Assembly (NCBI GenBank): GCA_020086605.1
Contig: JACBWW010000017.1
Location: 15,007,541-15,071,540, forward strand
Origin: Lanius collurio
Lineage: Eukaryota > Chordata > Aves > Passeriformes > Laniidae
Length of the DNA: 64,000 nucleotides
Direction of reading: 5' to 3'
In this document: piece after piece, positions 1-13,352 of the stretch
Layout of the letters: the number at the start of each line of letters is the position of its first letter
How positions within the stretch are numbered: position 1 is the first letter of the stretch
Position numbers and translations under genes: made by a program
Notes under the pieces: model-generated
Databases searched by the model: none
What the model was told of the DNA's origin: nothing
What the model saw: the letters and a program-made list of their open reading frames with translations, nothing else

Positions 1-3000
1 AACATTAACTACTTGCCAGTCTCTTACAACTTCATGAGTTTTAAAGACTTACTAAAATGTAACACTGACAAAGCATGGAAATACGAGGTATCCATCATCA
101 GGAAATGTCAATACTTCTGGCTGTAGCTGCCGATAACAACCATTTTACTTAAGAACTTCGATCCATTTCATGATAACTGCCATTTTCATAAGTTACTACC
201 TCATGTGATTTCTTCCCTGTTACCTCATGAATGTCTCCATGTTTTCTACACCAACAATCGCCAATTTTAACATTTTAATCTTGTACACCATTCACCAGTC
301 TCAGCACTGCTTCTTGCTGATCCTCAAACATGAAGAATGAAATTCTCTGCGCATTGATTTTGCCTTGTGTGCTTTCCACACCATTTGCTTAGTCCTAAAA
401 GGCCATTAATATCTATTAGTATCAATTTGTTCTTTATATTGTATCTCCTCTGAATACAAACTGGCTTTTTAACACAGCAAGACTTCTGCTTTGGTGCACT
501 TTGCAGATAGCACAAACTGTTGCAGAACCATTTTTTCTAAACTCTTTCTCCCAGTAGATTCAGCCACTAAGTCAAACTTTAAACACAGCATCATGAAGAT
601 TTAACATAAGTACTTGAGGGACTCAGTATCTCAATGAGAATAATTTCAAGCTACTCTTGTACTTTGAAACTCAGAGCTCTCTTGCGTCGTCAGTGCAACA
701 ATGAGCTTAACAGCACAATCATCTTGCACAGCACAACGTGTGCAACACTGACAAAGGTTTCAGCACTATTTGAATTAGTTGGAAAAGGAGAACAAATTAC
801 ATGGAACTAATCTGAAGCATTTAGCAAACTTGTATATAAAGCTGAAACTTGACTGCACAAGACATAAAATCAACTCAGAGGCACTTGTGCCAAAAACATT
901 AATGGTTTCTCAGAATTTGACATAATGCTTTATCAAAGTACAATACTGGGTTTGGATGAGCCCTTTATTCCAAAAAGTGGCTAGTGTTACCAACCACAGC
1001 ATGCTGAAGACTGCCAAGGGCAGAATACATATGATGATATACAGAGGCAGAGATAAAAATGTAGGAAGACAAATACTAATTTTGCCTCAGTACAGACGAT
1101 GGACACAACAAGGGTGCTGGAACAGAGCTAACCATTTCAAGGCCCAATTGGTAATTTAATCTTTCCAGTCTCCTTAAAGAAAAAAAAAATTATAAGCATT
1201 TTTTAGGGTTTACAGTACACATGAGGGCGCAAAATCAATTTTACAAAAATTAGAATATTGAAGCAAATAATCTTCTGAAGTCCTTAGCTACTGAAGTTGA
1301 TACTATACAATTTGTTGTATGCTTGAAATCAAGAGCAGAACTGGGAAAGGCAGAGAAGTGCCTGAAGCACTGCAATAATTCCAGCAGCAAGTATCCATGC
1401 TGAACTTGGAAGACAACTGCAGGAGAACTTTATCTACCATGAAACAGAAATTTCAGTTAACTTCTGATACTTGATTGCTTTCCATTTTGCATTGCTACAT
1501 TATTCCAGAAAAGTCAGAAGGTATCGTATGTCACATAAAATATTCTTTCCCCTATTGCCATGGGACACAAGCTCTCAATGCTTTACAATACTAGATTAGA
1601 AATCCTTAAATATTATTCCATAGAAAGATGCTGAGAATGAACTTAATCCTGAGAATACAGCACAAGTAACCTGGAAAGTTAAGACTGTTCTATAAAATTG
1701 TTTAGTTCAGATGAAATGCACACACACACCCTACTAAAAGATTTGGATCCTGAAATCACTCCAAATACCAGCCCTATTTGGGATGAACTATTATCAGCTT
1801 TATATAAAAACTCCTGCAATAACTGACTTACTCATTTTTAGACAATAAACTTACACTGCTTGTAAATTCTCAACAAAAAGTGAAGTACGGTTTGTAAATG
1901 AGCTGATATCTACTGAAGTTTGGTGGGTTTTTTTTAAAGAGGGACAGGTGTACTAGCAAAATGTTAATTTACTACAAAAAATCCATATCACCCTACCAAT
2001 ATAAATTTTACTTAATTTCTTAAAAATTTATCTTATTCCTTTAAATACAATGTTGAAGTAATGTATACCATGTTTCCTCTCAGGTTATAAATACATTTCA
2101 GAAAGAATAATAAAGGGTATAAAGATTGAACACTTAAGTGATCAAATCTTGAACACATCAGATCAGCTGCACAGCAACTGAAATACAACTTGAGCGTATG
2201 TGTTGTCACAGCTTCTAATTACATGTCCTTAGACCATATCTATATTCATGGTACATCTCTGTTCTTATTAAGCAGGATAAGAGAAGGCCTGTGGACAGGG
2301 TAAGTTTGGAAATGACAAATATTTTTACAAAATGAGCTGAATATACTTATTCTGAGTAAAACTTTTGGGGAGGACAATTAATTGTATATAAATAGCACAT
2401 GATTAATCTGCATTACCTTTTAAAATAAGCTTCCCTTCACATTTCATCTCACTTGAACATTAACTATGAACAGAATCATCATACATCTGTGAAGTCATGT
2501 TTTTCATAATTTTTAGGGATCTCAACAAGTGCTCTTAAGAAAACTGAAAGAGAATGATAGCTTCAGAGAGCTGCTGTTAGGAAGGCAATTAAAAAAAAAA
2601 AAAGGAGAGAAGGAGATTCTTGTAGAAGTGCCTCAAAAGCTTTGTTTAGTATGGTCTGGCTCATTCCTGATTCTGTTTCTTTGAAGCATCAAGGCAATTC
2701 CAAGAGGCAATAAAAACTTTTTGGCTTGAGTACCCTGTGTTTTCACTCACTACATTTACATGCACAAAATCTTATCTGAGGGCTCAGGTCAAATAATTTA
2801 GATTCACTTGTTGGATCTTGTTACTGCACAATGTGGGCACATTGCAAAGAGAAACATTAACATACTACACCTGAGAGAATACATGTTTCTGATAACAGTG
2901 AAAATACTCCCATGTCCTTCCTCACTACAACACAGCTGTAAATTTGCATTGCTGGGTTGCTAAACCCAAAAAATATTTATGATTAAGTGAGAAAAGCAGC

Positions 3001-4900
3001 ACTACAATCCTAAGAAACAGGGGAGATGAGAGAAAAGAGTACATTACAAGAATATGCTCTGATTCAAGCAGAAGTTTCCGGATAAATTTAGAGCTCATTC
3101 TCAAAGACGAACACATTGCATTTGTTTTTGAATCTCTGGGTTTTCTTGGTTTTGCCGGCATGATTCTCTTTACAAATTTTGTTTGCCTGTTTATTTATAT
3201 TCATGCTCTTTGGCATCCTCAGAAAATATCACTGGTTTAGAGGACAGGTCTAATGCTGGCTACCAAGAATGTAAGTATATTTAACAGATGTGAAATTACA
3301 GGCTGAATATCATGACAAAAGTAATCAAAACCTACATGGTATTTCCATCCATGTATTCATTTACAAGAGTTTAATATTATCACTGGCATTTTCTAGATGG
3401 AAGAGTGAGATGTAATAAAGAAGACAAACGAAGCAAGAATGGACCTGTACAGGGAAAGGCCTGTTCAAGGAGCTGACAAGAGCAGAACATTCTAAGACAA
3501 ATATAAGAGAGGAAACACAGGTCATTCACTTCAAACCAAGACTTTGTACTTCTATCTCTTACCCCAACTACAACAACATATAATCCACCTCAAAGGGATT
3601 ATAAAGGAATAAGAAAGTTCATACTATAATAATCAGAACATTGATGTAAATCTGTTAGATGGTCTCCGTTCATGACAGGTAAGGGGTGAACATGTTCTTA
3701 AAACTGCATTTTAAACAAGATAAAGAGAGAACCATGAAGTTTTGTCACATACTATTTCTCTTCATTGATTTCAATACAGGAAAAGTATTTTTTAACATAG
3801 TTGCTACTGCTTTTGCCATTATTTACCCACAGTAAAAACTATCATTTGCCTGTATCTAACCACTTTAAAACAATGTGGCTTTGACATTAAGTTTTTAAGA
3901 ATCAGCCTTGTTCTGAAAGAAACACAGGGTTTTTTTACCTTGAACTAGGTATTTTTTGAAAGTGTCTCTTGCTTATAGAGTGAAAGTATACAACACAAAA
4001 ACCTTTAAACCCTCCTTACAAGCAAGTATTTAAGCTCTATTTCTCTTTTCTCCCAAAACAGAAAAATCAAGCAAAAAAAAAAAAAAAAAAAAAAACAAAA
4101 AAACAAAAACCACACCCCACTATAACAACAAAAAGGACAACACTTCAAAGTTTCAAAGGTGAGGTAATTCATTATTTTTTTTATCACAAAAGCTTTGAAA
4201 GAAACTTCAGGGCAACAAAGACTTGGGCAGATAAGAGTATTCTGCCAGGCCATTCCACACACAGGGTTTACTGGAAACAGAAAGCCTCTCACAGCCCCGA
4301 TGAGCATAACATTTAGAACAGAGGAAGAACAAACCAGCCAATTTCAATTGCTAAACAGCACACAAGAATATGAAAATGTCATCCAGCTGCACAGGAGTCC
4401 AGATTCAGAATATAATTTTACATGTTTAAACTGGTCATTCTCCATGTAGACATTTTGATTTTTAGTTAAGCTAAATTGGGAAAATGTAATTGAGAGACAC
4501 ATTCAGCAAAGCTGACATACCTGAGTATCAATTTTGTTTTCTCTGTGTAACAGAACACACAGACAATGAAGTCCATATAATTATCTTTTTTTTTTTTTTG
4601 CTAAACCTGTCCCGTAATTTTCAAAGAACGTATTTTTATGCAACTTTTTCCCCTACAGCTTCAAAACCTGCATTTATATAGCCTATAGGTCAATACAAAG
4701 GTCAATCTACTACAGCCACCTATACCACAGTGGTACTTATACATGAAACAAAACTTACTTTTGCAACAGTCCTTTCTCCCCCAGTGAAATTTTCATGATA
4801 TTTTAAATGATACTATGTTCTTGAAAAGCATACTCAGAATTACAGCTAAAATAATAAAAACATATTTTGAGGTAAGAAAACAAATCCAATAAATGCCTAC
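1..4900 (-). other. MLLT10: MLLT10 intron, downstream end outside the window
   Basis: This is AT-rich sequence following the donor at 4900. I looked for the next coding exon (start of the EISMQYRHD segment) and found none. Small open frames here have no recognisable family match and no splice context. The only distinct features are the poly-A tract near 4073-4110 and a short CA run near 1722. Confidence 0.85.
4073..4110 (+). repeat. Poly-A tract with AAAAAC interruptions
   Basis: An uninterrupted run of more than 20 A, followed by AAAAC-type units. It could be the decayed tail of a retroposed sequence or simple slippage. No body of a retroposon was recognised on its 5' side. Confidence 0.85.
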
Positions 4901-5470
4901 CTGAACCCACTGGAGATGAACCAACACTAAGACTTTGTAAACTTCCATTCCTGAGCAAAGTTGGAGATTTTTGAAGACCAGAGCTTGTCACACTCCCTGC
5001 AGCAGATGCCACAGATGAAGTCGGGGAAGCAGAAGAAACTGAAAGATGGGAAATACTTTCTTGACTTTTATTTCCTTTAGGTCTACCAGGCCCATGTTTA
5101 CTTTGCTTATTTCCTTTACGTTTCTTCTCTGTTACAGTTTCTTCTTCTATTCCAGAAGTCTGAGCTCGTTTGTATGCTGTAGACGTAAGGCTTGAACTAC
5201 TTATGTCTCCAGGTGAGCTGTCAAAGTTTTTAGATTGGGAAACAGCTGATGATGATGAAGGGAGACCAATTAAGGAAGTGAAACAATTGACTCCCCCCTC
5301 TTGACTCCCAGCCTCCCCTTTATGTACATCTTTGGTTGAGGAAGCCTGTTGAGAATGCGTGAAACTGTCACTTCGCAGATCTGTGTCTGTGAAACTCAAA
5401 AAATCTTGGGGAGACTGAACTGAACTTCCAGAAGATGACTTTATGCTCCCTGGGGTGCCCAAAAAGCTTC
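4901..5470 (-). CDS. MLLT10: MLLT10 coding exon: large serine-rich exon with NLS/AT-hook-like basic block
   Basis: This 570-base exon is the largest here. It runs from (G)SFLGTPGSIKSSSGSSVQSP to NGSLQSLSVGSSPVGS plus one base (about residues 351-541). The acceptor is cttttttgtag and the donor GGTTCAG|GTAGGC. Most of it is disordered Ser/Gly/Thr sequence rich in SP and TS dipeptides. A basic block at about residues 464-485 contains EKKRKGNK and then GPGRPKGNK. The GRP core flanked by basic residues is the AT-hook type that binds the minor groove of AT-rich DNA, and the paired clusters fit a bipartite nuclear signal. The frame extends past both splice sites (5507 to 4803), but those extensions are intron. 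In the human gene the next exon begins with EISMQYRHD; I found no such exon between 1 and 4900. Confidence 0.97.
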
Positions 5471-7425
5471 CTACAAAAAAGAAAGAAGTACAACTATGTT
5501 TTTCCATTGATGAAAACTGATGGGAAGTATTAATATCTTAGAATAAAAAACTATAGTGTGGAAGAACTTTAAGAAAAGCATTACCAAGGGCTAAAGAATT
5601 TATTTTTTAAATAACGCATTGGTTCTCCTGCTGATCTTCACTTTTCTGAATTTGATTCTCAGATTCCTGTCTGAGATTCAGATTTTAATCTGGGGCACAA
5701 ACAAAGTGAAAATGAGTAATAGAAGAGTAACAACTTTGCTGCTTAGGCAACTTTGACATCCATCATGTTTTGAAGCCATAACAAACAATTGGTGCAAATT
5801 GGAGCAGGTTTTTTTGAACATACATATATATTAAAAGAAGGCTGATAGAAATGACCACATCTACACTATGCAATCTTCCTTACCATTCTACCTAAAATCA
5901 AGGGTCTGACAAAGGTCAAGGGAACAACAACTGGCCTTAATTTTCCCTGGCTGAGGAGCTGTTCCAGAGAAAACACGTTTTTCAAAAGTACAAGAGAGAA
6001 AGTGAAAAATGGTGTCTAAAATTGACATTTTAAGACTTCTTTAGCACTGTCACAGAATCATAAAGATCTTCCATGAAACAGAATTACATTCCTTCTTCAG
6101 TATTCGGAATGCAGTCATTTCATCACTGTATTAGTGCATTCAAGGCAGAAAATGAAGCACTATCGGGAAATACAAACATTTACTTGCACTGAAAGTCACT
6201 AAGTTTATACAGGTGGGTGTATGTGGGTACTGTTCCACAAAATTCAGACTGATAACAACATCAAGAAAATACTCCTAAATATGACATTAGGTATAAAAAA
6301 CCCATGTCCTTTAAAAACTAGTGTTTTATCATTAGTACTCCACTACACATTGTTACAAATCCCATCTAAAATACAATTTATATAAATACAGCTATTTTAA
6401 AAAAACCCAACAATATAATTGTTTTTTATTTTAAATAAGTCATAACTTCACTTAATGCAGCCTAAAAGAAAACACATGCACATAGTAAAGACCTATTTCC
6501 TTAAATGAAGAATTCCAGAAGGCAATTTTCAAAGTTTTGAGAATTTAAACAAAAAAATACTTCCTCTTCTTTCTAATAAAAAAACCTGAAATACTGGAAG
6601 AGTTCTAGACAATTTTACAAGTGTTCACGGCATAAATAAACTGAAAGAAAATCAACAACACAGAGTATAAAGAACTGTCAGCTATCAGACAGCACAGTGA
6701 AAATTACTGAAAATTACTTTATAGAAGGCCTAGTTTGCTGTGTTTCAAAATAACATGTTTTACTAATTAAGGAATTTTAAAAAAAAACTTTTAATTTTTT
6801 TTAATCTTTTTTTTTCAATTCTGACAAAGATGCCATAGTAAAATTTACTTTTTTGAAGTGCACATAGTGGGTTTTAGCAAGTTCAAAAGTAAAACATTTT
6901 GTATTACCTAAGGTAAATAAACGATACATATTCATCTTCTGCTTATATATTTCAGTGACAAAAGAATTAAGTAAAAAGGTCTTTCACTCTGAAGAAAATG
7001 GTATACTTTAAATATCTGCATCTTGAAAAATTGTTGAGGGGCCATTGCATCCTATCCTTTAGTCCACTGGCTAAGAAACATCAGTATTACTCCCTTAAAG
7101 AGCTAAGATCTCTAGACTCAAATTCATATTAAAGTTTACCCCAAAATAATTTTCTGGCACATAAAGACACTTCTGTTAGCAGATGAAGAGAATACTTTAA
7201 CAGTCTGAACAAAAGCATCAGTTCTGCCATTTAAAAATGCATAACTTTCTTTTTAATGTTATAAAAACAAACATTTTTACCCTGAAAAAAGTTAGGTTTT
7301 CCCCTAAAGTGAAACAACATTCTCAGTATTGAGGATAAAAGATTAACTATTTTTCAAGTTCTGCATATAGAAAATTTCTAATTCATCTCAAAGCAGAAGT
7401 TGTCTTACAGCATAACAATCAGTAC
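5471..7425 (-). other. MLLT10: MLLT10 intron (1,955 bases)
   Basis: The intron is bounded by donor GTACTG at 7425 and acceptor cttttttgtag at 5471. It is AT-rich with several T and A runs. I see no gene, mobile element or structured repeat in it. Confidence 0.9.
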
Positions 7426-7681
7426 CTTGCTGAAAAGGGCTAGCTGCAGTCACAGCCGTTCCTGGATTTCTTCCAGCACCAGGCTTTCTTCCCCTCTGAC
7501 CTGAGCTGTGCCCTGCAGATTTCTTCCCTTTGCTCTCTGACCCTCTAGCCTCTGAAGAATCTTTTCCACTTGAAACGTGTGTAGGAACTTCCTGGAAATT
7601 TGCATTTGTAAATCGAGCTGAGGTATCTTCCAACCGCTTCAAGGAGCCTGACATGGAGTTGTTGCTAGTGCTTGTGTACGT
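7426..7681 (-). CDS. MLLT10: MLLT10 coding exon: Ser/Thr-rich region with RGRKPGAGR motif
   Basis: This 256-base exon encodes 85 residues from TYTSTSNNSMSGSLKRLEDT to TAASPFQQ, plus one base of Gly (about residues 266-350). The acceptor is aaatgccag and the donor CAAG|GTACTG. The composition is Ser, Thr, Gly and Ala, with no predicted fold. Near residues 328-336 lies a GQRGRKPGAGRNPG stretch, a short Arg/Gly/Pro basic motif resembling a degenerate AT-hook. The open frame runs past the donor to base 7388, but the residues after QQG match nothing in MLLT10, and the phase-1 end fits the next exon exactly, so the exon stops at 7426. Confidence 0.97.
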
Positions 7682-10600
7682 CTGGCATTTTGAAAGAGAG
7701 AAGAAATTAAAGAAACAAGTCACACAAAAAACTCTAACAACTGTTTAAAAGATCTCATTCTTTCAAACAAACACAAAAGTGTTCAAATACTAATGTAACT
7801 AGAAAGAGCAGGAATTACAAAAGCTGAACTCTGAAGATTCTCAGTAAACAGCTGAAATACATAAAACATCATTTTGTGGGAAAAAAAATGCATAGTGGCT
7901 CTGGTTGAAATTTTTACTTCACTGAGGTAAATGGAAAAATCTCCAGTCTTTGTAGTCTATTTAAATAGGAAGTTGGTACTTTATGCTTAAAGTTAACAAT
8001 TAGAAATTAAGCTTTTAATGCTTTTCTGAACATATAATTTTTATGCCTTTTTTTGTTAAACAGGAAGTGTTGTTCCATCAGCAGTGGAACTGTTGAAGAC
8101 TTCAGAACCTAAGATCTTGGATTTTTAAGACTTTATAGTCTCAAATCCAAACCAAAATCAACTCCTTAGCACGTGAACCATCCCTCATTCACTGAATTCC
8201 TTAAGAACCACCAAGTAAAGAAGACACAAAGAGAGAGCTGACCAAGACACACTTAATTCAAACCCTCTCTCTGACAGGTAGAAAAACACCCTTGAGCTCC
8301 CAATGCAAATTTCTTCCTCAACCCCTACCCACCCCCAAGAATTCTGGCCTTTCTCCTACACTTTCCACATGGCTTTCAAAAATTTCATCTTTACTAAATA
8401 AATATTAAACATTATTTGTCTGTTAATTTTTGCCAGAATTGTTCCTATTGGTGAACAATAGTCAAAAGAGGTTTCACAGAAAGTAATTAGGTGGGCAGGG
8501 AAACTGCATGCATAACATTAGGAAACCATACAAGGGAATGTTATTGTTCTTATGACTGAAAAAAATGTGGAGTTTGACAACAGAATTTTAATAATAAAGA
8601 AAATGAAAACAAAATCAGGAAAAAGAAAAAATATTCTACTGATATTTATACTCTATACTCTATTTATTTAGTAAAGTAGCTGTTTAAAGCTTCTTTAAAA
8701 AAACATGGATCAAACCTAGTAACTACTCATCTGTTCGTAACGAGCTTGTCTGTTTTTCAGTTCTTTACAGAATAGAATTTAAAATAATATCTACAGTTAT
8801 CTCCATTAAAGATCACACAAACAAATGCCTCTTAAAACTGAGTATATACACACATTTTCCCTGCCCCAAGTGGGATGCTTGCTGAATTTAGGTCTTCAAC
8901 AGAATGTTTTCTTCATCTTTACACAAAGCTTTGTATACTAACTATATAAAAATTTCCATATTTTACTAAAATAGCTAAGGCATTTACATAAACCTTACTT
9001 TTCAGTTGCAAATGACAGAAGACAACTAAATATACAAGCTTTGAGGAAAGCAAATATTCCAATCTATTTGCATACCAGGGCCAGGCAATGACAAGTAGGC
9101 ATTAATTTGCAAACACTGTGCTGTGATTTGGTTTGACTGCAAGCCTGAATCCCACTCCTGGCAGATTTAGAAGAATATGCATGCACAACACAGTTCTGCT
9201 GTGGAAAATTTTGCTCCAACAGGTATTTGCGTTTCAGAAGGTGCTATAATGTGTACTGAGATCCACATTCTTAGTCAGAGAATCATGAACACCAACATGA
9301 TGAAATATACCCTAAGCACAGAGAGCTACTGTCAGTTTTACGGTCTCCATCTATCACTCTGGGCACCCTGAAGAGTTACACCGTCCATCTGCAGCAACTC
9401 TTAAACCATCTGAGGATTTATGGTAAACGTGCAATAATCACTCTTGATATACACAGTACGTTCCAAGGTTTGAGTGGCCTTTAGCCCTGTGCAGATGTAC
9501 AAGGCAGTGGCCTTGCACAGAGAAGGAAAGGACCATGGCAAATAATTCTCCACAAAAACACCAGATGGTAAGAGCACGGTCCAAGCAAAAATCAACCAAC
9601 TCAAAAAAAACCCAAAACAAACACTGGGTTTGCATGGCCAGGTTTTGGCAGCGGTTGGGCTAGAGGGGTGGATTTCTGTGAGGAGCTGCCAGAGGCTTCC
9701 TCCATGTCTGGCAGAGCCAATTCCAGCCAGGAATGGCCCAACTGGCTGGTCAGGGCTGAGCCCATCAGTAACGGTGGTATACCTCTGTGATAACATATTG
9801 AAATAGGAAAAACAAAAAAGGGTTACTGGGCAGATGTAACTGCAGCCAGAGAAGAGCAGAGTGAGAATATGTGAGAGAATCAATTCTGCAGACACCAAGG
9901 TCAGTGAAGAAAGAGAAGGAGGAGGTGCTCCAGGCACCAGAGCTGAGATTCCCCTGCAGCCCCATGGTGAAGACCATGGTAAGGCAGCTGTGACCCCACA
10001 GCCCATGGAGATCCATGGGGATGCACAGATCCACCTGCAGCCCATGGAGGAAATCCATGCCAGAGCAGGGGGATGCCTAAGAGGAGGCTGATATCCCATG
10101 GAGGTCTATGATAGAGCAGGCTCCTGGCAGGACCTGGAAATCTGTGGAGAGAGGAGCCCATGCTGGAGCAGGCTTCCTGATAGGACTTGTAACCCTCTGG
10201 GGAATCCCCACTGGAGGTGGGCTGTGCCTGAAGGACTGCACCCTGTGGAGAAGTGATGCACACTGCAGCAGTTTGTGGAGCATGAGATGGACTCATGCTG
10301 GAGAAGCTCATGGAGGACTGTCTCCCATGGGAGGAATGCTGGAGCAGGGGAAGGACTCTTCTTAAGAGCTGCAGGAACAACCAGTGATGAACTGCTCATA
10401 ACCCTGACTCCCCAGCTCCCTGCACTGCTCGTGGGAGCCAAAACTCAAAATCTGAGACAGAATTTTTTTACAAGGAGCAAATATGGAGCTGATGGCTCTT
10501 CCCAACTAACAAAGCAGGCAGAAGAAGAGGCAGCAAGAGAATTCAAATTCCTAAGTTACTGTAGTTCTTCTTAAAACATTTTCTATGTCCCAAAAGTGAA

Positions 10601-13256
10601 AAAATGTAGTGCTGCTACATTAATCAAAGAGTAGTCAGGCATTTCTTATTTCCAACTTTTTCAAACTTAAGTGATTCAGATTGAACAACATTTGCTGAGA
10701 CATTACAGGGATGCACAAAAATGCTTCTCAAAATAGCAGGGACCAAAACATCAGTAAAATTTCTTGGAATGAAATTCTGCAGAACAAGCAGGCAATTCAA
10801 GTACACTAACAGAAGGTACATCCAAAGTTTATCGTGCAGCCTTTCATGATTCTATCTTAAGAAACCATCCAGATATAAACATGCTTTAAGACATCACCTG
10901 CATAAATCATCATTACCACTGGATTCACAAACGATTTAACATCTTTAAAAAGGAAAACCAAATTTCATTTCAAATTCCAGTTCCCTCCACAGGAACATCA
11001 TGGTAGCAGAAGTGATTATATACCATGACAAAGTCATGCACTCAGTACAAAAGACTGCTGAGAAACAGACATCAGGTCCAAATCAATTCTAGCAACTCTA
11101 TGTAAAAGGACACATAAAAGCAATACATTAATACAGTATTCTGAACCAAATACTTATGTTAGAAAAAATAAAGCTTGTTTCATTACTAAAATTTCAAAAT
11201 TTTGAGGAACACATTATGAGCTGATAACCTAGAAAAGCAAATGCATGTAAATGGGGTTAAAAGGACTTAGGAAAAAAAATTAATGGAAGGAACTAGCCAA
11301 AAAAGAAAAATTACTTCCATATATCCAGTTGATTCAAAAAACCATAATCACACTTGGTAACCTCATTTAAAAAACGGAACACAAATTTTCCTGATGATTT
11401 GAAGCATTATTTAAAAAAAGGCAATAAATGAAGCATAAAGGTTAGGTAAAGAAAATCCACATGCAAAAGATTAAATAAAAAAACTACAAGGGCATGATGA
11501 TTTTCAAATTCCATAATTAATATTCTGTTTCACTTTAATTCAGTTATAATTCAAGTTCTAGAATTAGAGATTTTCTGTTCACTTTAGCGTTTGCTCTAGA
11601 GCTCATCCCTGTGACTATCCACAGGTGTAAACTTTGTAGGGAGGACAAAGCAATTAGAAATAAGCTTAGCAGAAAAACAGAATCCAACTGTGTCTTTGGT
11701 ATTAATAGCATCTTCTAATAGGCAGGATGGAGAAGATAATCAATATTTCCATATATTTTCTTAAACTTTTACAAAAATATACAGTAATATCACTTTTTGC
11801 AAAAACTTATGATAATTAGATAATCAAAGTACAAGCGGGATGTAATTCAGAAAGATAAGATCATACATAGTGTAAAACCTAAACAAAGGTTGTAAAGTTA
11901 AAAGACATTCCCACACAAGATGCTTCTCTTACAGGCAATGAATTTTAGAAGTTGTCTCTGACTCAAGAGAAGTAAGTTTAGGGCAAATTAAGAAAATGAA
12001 ATATCAAATTATGTGGACCAGTCAATACTACTCAAAGTGTTCTACAACCTAATTTCAATAGAAACAGTCCCACTCACTGATTGCAATCTCTAATTGCTCT
12101 TAAATCAAAACAGCAAAGTGGTAAATTGACGCTACCTTTTCTTCTATTTTTTTTAAATAGTTACTGAGAGTTTCAGAAAACCACTGCCTACTAAGTCTCA
12201 CTTGACACAACCACATCAAACAGAATACAGCAGGACCAGAAATGAGACTCTTAACAGAAGTTTGAGTTAAAAATAATGGGATGTTAGCCGGTATGCATTC
12301 TCAAGTTACTAATCTTACTACTGAGAATAAAGAAATATGCAAAGCATACTAAAAATCTAACTTTCTTGGAGATTATTCTTGAAATTGATACCACTAGTTG
12401 AGAGAACACTTCCAGAGACCAGAGACAGTCAGTATTTCAATCGTTTCACCCCATCCTGACAAGGTCTTTGTGTACCATATGCAAACACACATTTGTTGAA
12501 TATAACACCTCAGCAACCAAACCACACACAGTTAACACAAGCCTCAACACCTTTGCTAAAACACAATGACCTATGTACTGAGCACAAATTAATTCAAACC
12601 ATGATGTCAAACATCCTTACATGAATGGGACACATCTTTTCCAACTCTGAAATCATAAAACCCCTTTCTCAATAGTACTTCCCATTATTCTGTAATGCCA
12701 ACATTGGTGTAATTTTATTGGCGGATAGCAAAAGTGATTCTTGCTGAGTACAATGAGAACTGTCATTATTTAACCCTGTATGTTGCCTCTGGAATTATTT
12801 ATTTTCTAGCACATTAACAGGAAGGAAAGATCACAGAACCCAACAGAACAACCAGCTAATAAGGCATATTATAAGTATATGAAGCATGAGCTGTATTCTT
12901 GTAACTACCAGTTTTAACTTACAGGTTCAGTGACAGCTCAGCATACACAGGTGAATTTTTAAGGATAGACTTTCTAAAACTTCTCCAATTATTAAACATA
13001 CCTCAATTAAATAAAATTCGCTTCAGTATCACTGGCTGAATTTCTCACAATTTAAATACAAAACTCTAAGCCTTTCTCTGTATGTTAAACCTCAAAGTAT
13101 TTTAGGATTTTACCTTATAGGAAAAAGTACCAAGAGCATTTGATAATTATAGAATTTATGCCATTTAAAGATCTGTATATCTACTGGAATGATTACATAA
13201 TGAAATTTCAACGCAAGTAACTGAAGCAGAAGAGAAGAAAAAACACATTGACTTAC
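7682..13256 (-). other. MLLT10: MLLT10 intron (5,575 bases) containing an LTR
   Basis: The intron runs from donor GTAAGT at 13256 to acceptor aaatgccag at 7682. It is unremarkable AT-rich sequence except for the LTR-like element at 9620-10440. Overlapping open frames in that element are repeat-derived and not genes. Confidence 0.9.
9620..10440 (+). mobile_element. Avian LTR element with internal tandem repeats, 3'-truncated
   Basis: The sequence begins near a TGGGTTTGCATGG-type start at about 9625 and is clearly more GC-rich than the intron around it. From about 9950 to 10360 it holds degenerate tandem units, each with CCCATGG or CCATGGAG and a GCTGGAGCAGG-type core, spaced about 60-90 bases apart. 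I recognise this as a widespread avian endogenous-retrovirus LTR family carrying a variable internal array. The copy at the right edge of the window (63397-64000) is the same family in the opposite orientation and carries the part missing here. This copy loses similarity after about 10440, before the poly-A region. It is antisense to MLLT10. Exact family name and class are uncertain. No retroviral gene is present. Confidence 0.75.
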
Positions 13257-13352
13257 TTTTTCTGTAGTTACAGTAAGAGATGGAACCAAAGATGGTGAGG
13301 ACTCCGACTGCTTCTTATATTTTTGCTTGTGTTTATCTTTCTCTTTATATTT
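13257..13352 (-). CDS. MLLT10: MLLT10 coding exon: lysine-rich KYKEKDKHK linker
   Basis: This 96-base exon encodes 32 residues, KYKEKDKHKQKYKKQSESSP then SLVPSLTVTTEK (about residues 234-265). Both borders are phase 0. The acceptor is caacttctag and the donor GAAAAA|GTAAGT. The first half is a highly charged Lys/Glu/Asp helix-like stretch; the second half is a Ser/Pro-rich hinge. Compared with the human protein as I recall it, KQK is followed by Tyr rather than His, and PEPSPA reads SESSPS, ordinary divergence for a disordered linker. It is separated from the upstream exon by a 13.8 kb intron that holds two LTR elements. Confidence 0.96.

Noticed and set aside
1..4900. Search for the next MLLT10 exon after 4901
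   Set aside because: No segment matching the expected next exon was found. The stretch is treated as intron.
4803..5507. Open frame with Met start at 5507 read as one 234-residue protein
   Set aside because: Only 4901-5470 is exon. Both ends run through splice sites into intron, and the Met and the C-terminal tail are intronic.
7388..7723. Open frame beyond the donor and acceptor of the 7426-7681 exon
   Set aside because: Residues outside 7426-7681 do not match MLLT10 and lie past good GT and AG borders.
9401..10574. Cluster of overlapping open frames on both strands
   Set aside because: They are translations of the LTR tandem array. No domain, and frames coexist on both strands because the repeat lacks stops.
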